Source: Verrucomicrobiia bacterium (lineage in GTDB: Bacteria > Verrucomicrobiota > Verrucomicrobiia > JABWAM01). From it: 64,000 nt of DNA. Shown piece by piece: positions 63,182-64,000 of this stretch. The notes under the pieces were generated by a model that saw only the letters and a list, made by a program, of their open reading frames with translations, did no database searches and had not been told where the DNA came from. Made by a program: the position numbers and the translations under genes. The DNA is taken from positions 1 through 64,000 of the forward strand of contig JAQUAF010000009.1 in NCBI GenBank assembly GCA_028687435.1. The letters are read 5' to 3'. Numbering within the stretch: the first letter of the stretch is position 1; the number at the start of each line of letters is the position of its first letter.

Positions 63182-63207
63182 ATGGAGGGCGGGGCTCCTG
63201 CACCGCC
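63140..63207. repeat. Composite palindromic repeat, copy 6 (core only)
   Basis: The inverted core (GCGGTGCAGGAGCC and its complement) overlaps the 3' end of the binding-protein gene. Both arms carry the same base change compared with the other copies (GCAGGAGCC with GGCTCCTGC), which keeps the stem paired. Confidence 0.85.
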
Positions 63208-63226
63208 GCTTTGGCATGATTGCGTT

Positions 63227-64000
63227 ATGACTCGCATCTTTGATGACATCACCCAGACCGTTGGCAATACCCCTTTGGTGCGGTTGAATCGCACGGCGCG
63301 GAAACACGGGGCGCAGGCGGAAATTTTATTGAAACTGGAATTTTTCAATCCTTTGGGCAGCGTGAAGGACCGCATTGCGGTGGCCATGGTGGAGGAGGCT
63401 TTCAAGGCGGGAAAGATCAACCAGGACACCTTGCTCATCGAACCCACCAGCGGCAATACCGGCATTGGGCTGGCTTTTGTGGCTGCGGCGAGAGGGTTGA
63501 AATTGGTGCTGACCATGCCCGAAACCATGAGTCTGGAACGGCGCAAGCTTCTCAAGGCGCTTGGCGCAAAATTGGTTTTGACCGCAGCCAACCTGGGAAT
63601 GACGGGGGCGATCGACAAGGCCGAAGAAATCCAGCGCAAGGTTCCCAACAGCCTGATCATGCAGCAGTTTTCCAATCCCGCCAATCCGGAGGCGCATCGC
63701 CGGACCACGGCGGAGGAAATCTGGCGCGATACGGAGGGAAGGCTGGATTTTCTGGTCGCGGGCGTGGGAACGGGCGGAACCATCACCGGCATCGGGGAAA
63801 CGCTCAAGGCGAAGAAGCCGGATTTGAAGGTGGTGGCGATTGAGCCGGCAGCCTCGGCTGTTTTGTCAGGTGGAAAACCCGGGGCGCATCAGTTGCAGGG
63901 CTTGGGGGCGGGGTTTGTTCCGGAAGTCTTGAACCGGGCGGTGATCGACGAGGTGATTCCGGTCCGGCATGAGGATTCGGGACCCATCAGCCGGGAGGTC
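63227..64000 (+). CDS. cysK: Cysteine synthase A (O-acetylserine sulfhydrylase), 3' end outside the window
   Basis: At least 258 residues are visible out of about 310. Family motifs are [21 protein letters not shown] with PLP-Lys47, the substrate loop TSGNTG, and the PLP-phosphate loop [10 protein letters not shown]. It makes cysteine from O-acetylserine and sulfide. It starts 45 bp after the sulfonate-type binding-protein gene, with a palindromic repeat between them. The frame is open to the last base of the window. Confidence 0.93.
   Translation, partial: MTRIFDDITQTVGNTPLVRLNRTARKHGAQAEILLKLEFFNPLGSVKDRIAVAMVEEAFKAGKINQDTLLIEPTSGNTGIGLAFVAAARGLKLVLTMPETMSLERRKLLKALGAKLVLTAANLGMTGAIDKAEEIQRKVPNSLIMQQFSNPANPEAHRRTTAEEIWRDTEGRLDFLVAGVGTGGTITGIGETLKAKKPDLKVVAIEPAASAVLSGGKPGAHQLQGLGAGFVPEVLNRAVIDEVIPVRHEDSGPISREV

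Overview
The window is one gene-dense stretch of a Gram-negative, probably anaerobic polysaccharide degrader from the PVC side of the bacterial tree. A Lentisphaerota-like host is my best guess. That is an inference from content, not from a marker gene: many secreted LamG/CBM9-type glycosidase-like proteins, H-X9-DG prepilin genes next to them, AraC and GntR/LacI-type sugar regulators, several Ser/Thr kinases, URO-D-family proteins, DUF1638 plus a RACo-like activator, and intergenic DNA crowded with palindromic repeats. TAA, TAG and TGA all end ordinary genes, so the standard code applies. I see no rRNA, tRNA, transposase or CRISPR array.

Layout. (1) 1-8517: a sugar-use cluster with a truncated GH20-like gene, a GH123-like (DUF4091) enzyme, a small secreted protein, two xylose-isomerase-like TIM barrels, a URO-D protein and a prepilin. 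It is followed by a GntR/LacI-type regulator (8644-9762) whose promoter carries a palindromic operator. (2) 9962-16258: DegT aminotransferase and PIG-L deacetylase (overlapping), inositol-3-phosphate synthase, a second URO-D protein, and a double-barrel amidohydrolase. (3) 24274-16478, minus strand: a long head-to-tail run of a SprA-like metalloprotease, thioredoxin, prephenate dehydratase, polyprenyl synthase, DUF1638, RACo-like activator, lipoate ligase and a solute-binding protein. Several junctions overlap by 4 bp. (4) 24449-34469: CHASE2-kinase, hypE, an AraC regulator, an RluD-type synthase overlapping lgt, a zinc-ribbon kinase, and kdsD.

(5) 34616-58455 is the most interesting part. 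A divergent AraC regulator faces prepilin plus glycosidase-like pairs. The same element, two direct TCACA half-sites exactly 21 bp apart, occurs at 35454, 40698, 46567 and 52953. Each copy lies in front of a carbohydrate gene group, and the first lies in the AraC gene's own upstream region. Three of the four groups begin with or contain a prepilin gene directly followed by a very large LamG-bearing, signal-peptide-bearing glycosidase-like gene. I read this as an AraC-controlled regulon in which each enzyme is produced together with its own pseudopilin. A PHP-CBM9 fusion, a sialate O-acetylesterase and a VapBC-type pair lie between the groups.

(6) 58445-64000: a decayed gene, an amidohydrolase, murI, a third Ser/Thr kinase, an SsuA/TauA-like binding protein and the start of cysK, which runs off the window.

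Several repeat families fill the gaps: a composite palindrome (six copies) with conserved flanks, a MITE-like element with 12-bp flanking direct repeats at 44185-44417, CCTCCCC hairpins, ACAGGATT repeats and a nested 94-bp palindrome.
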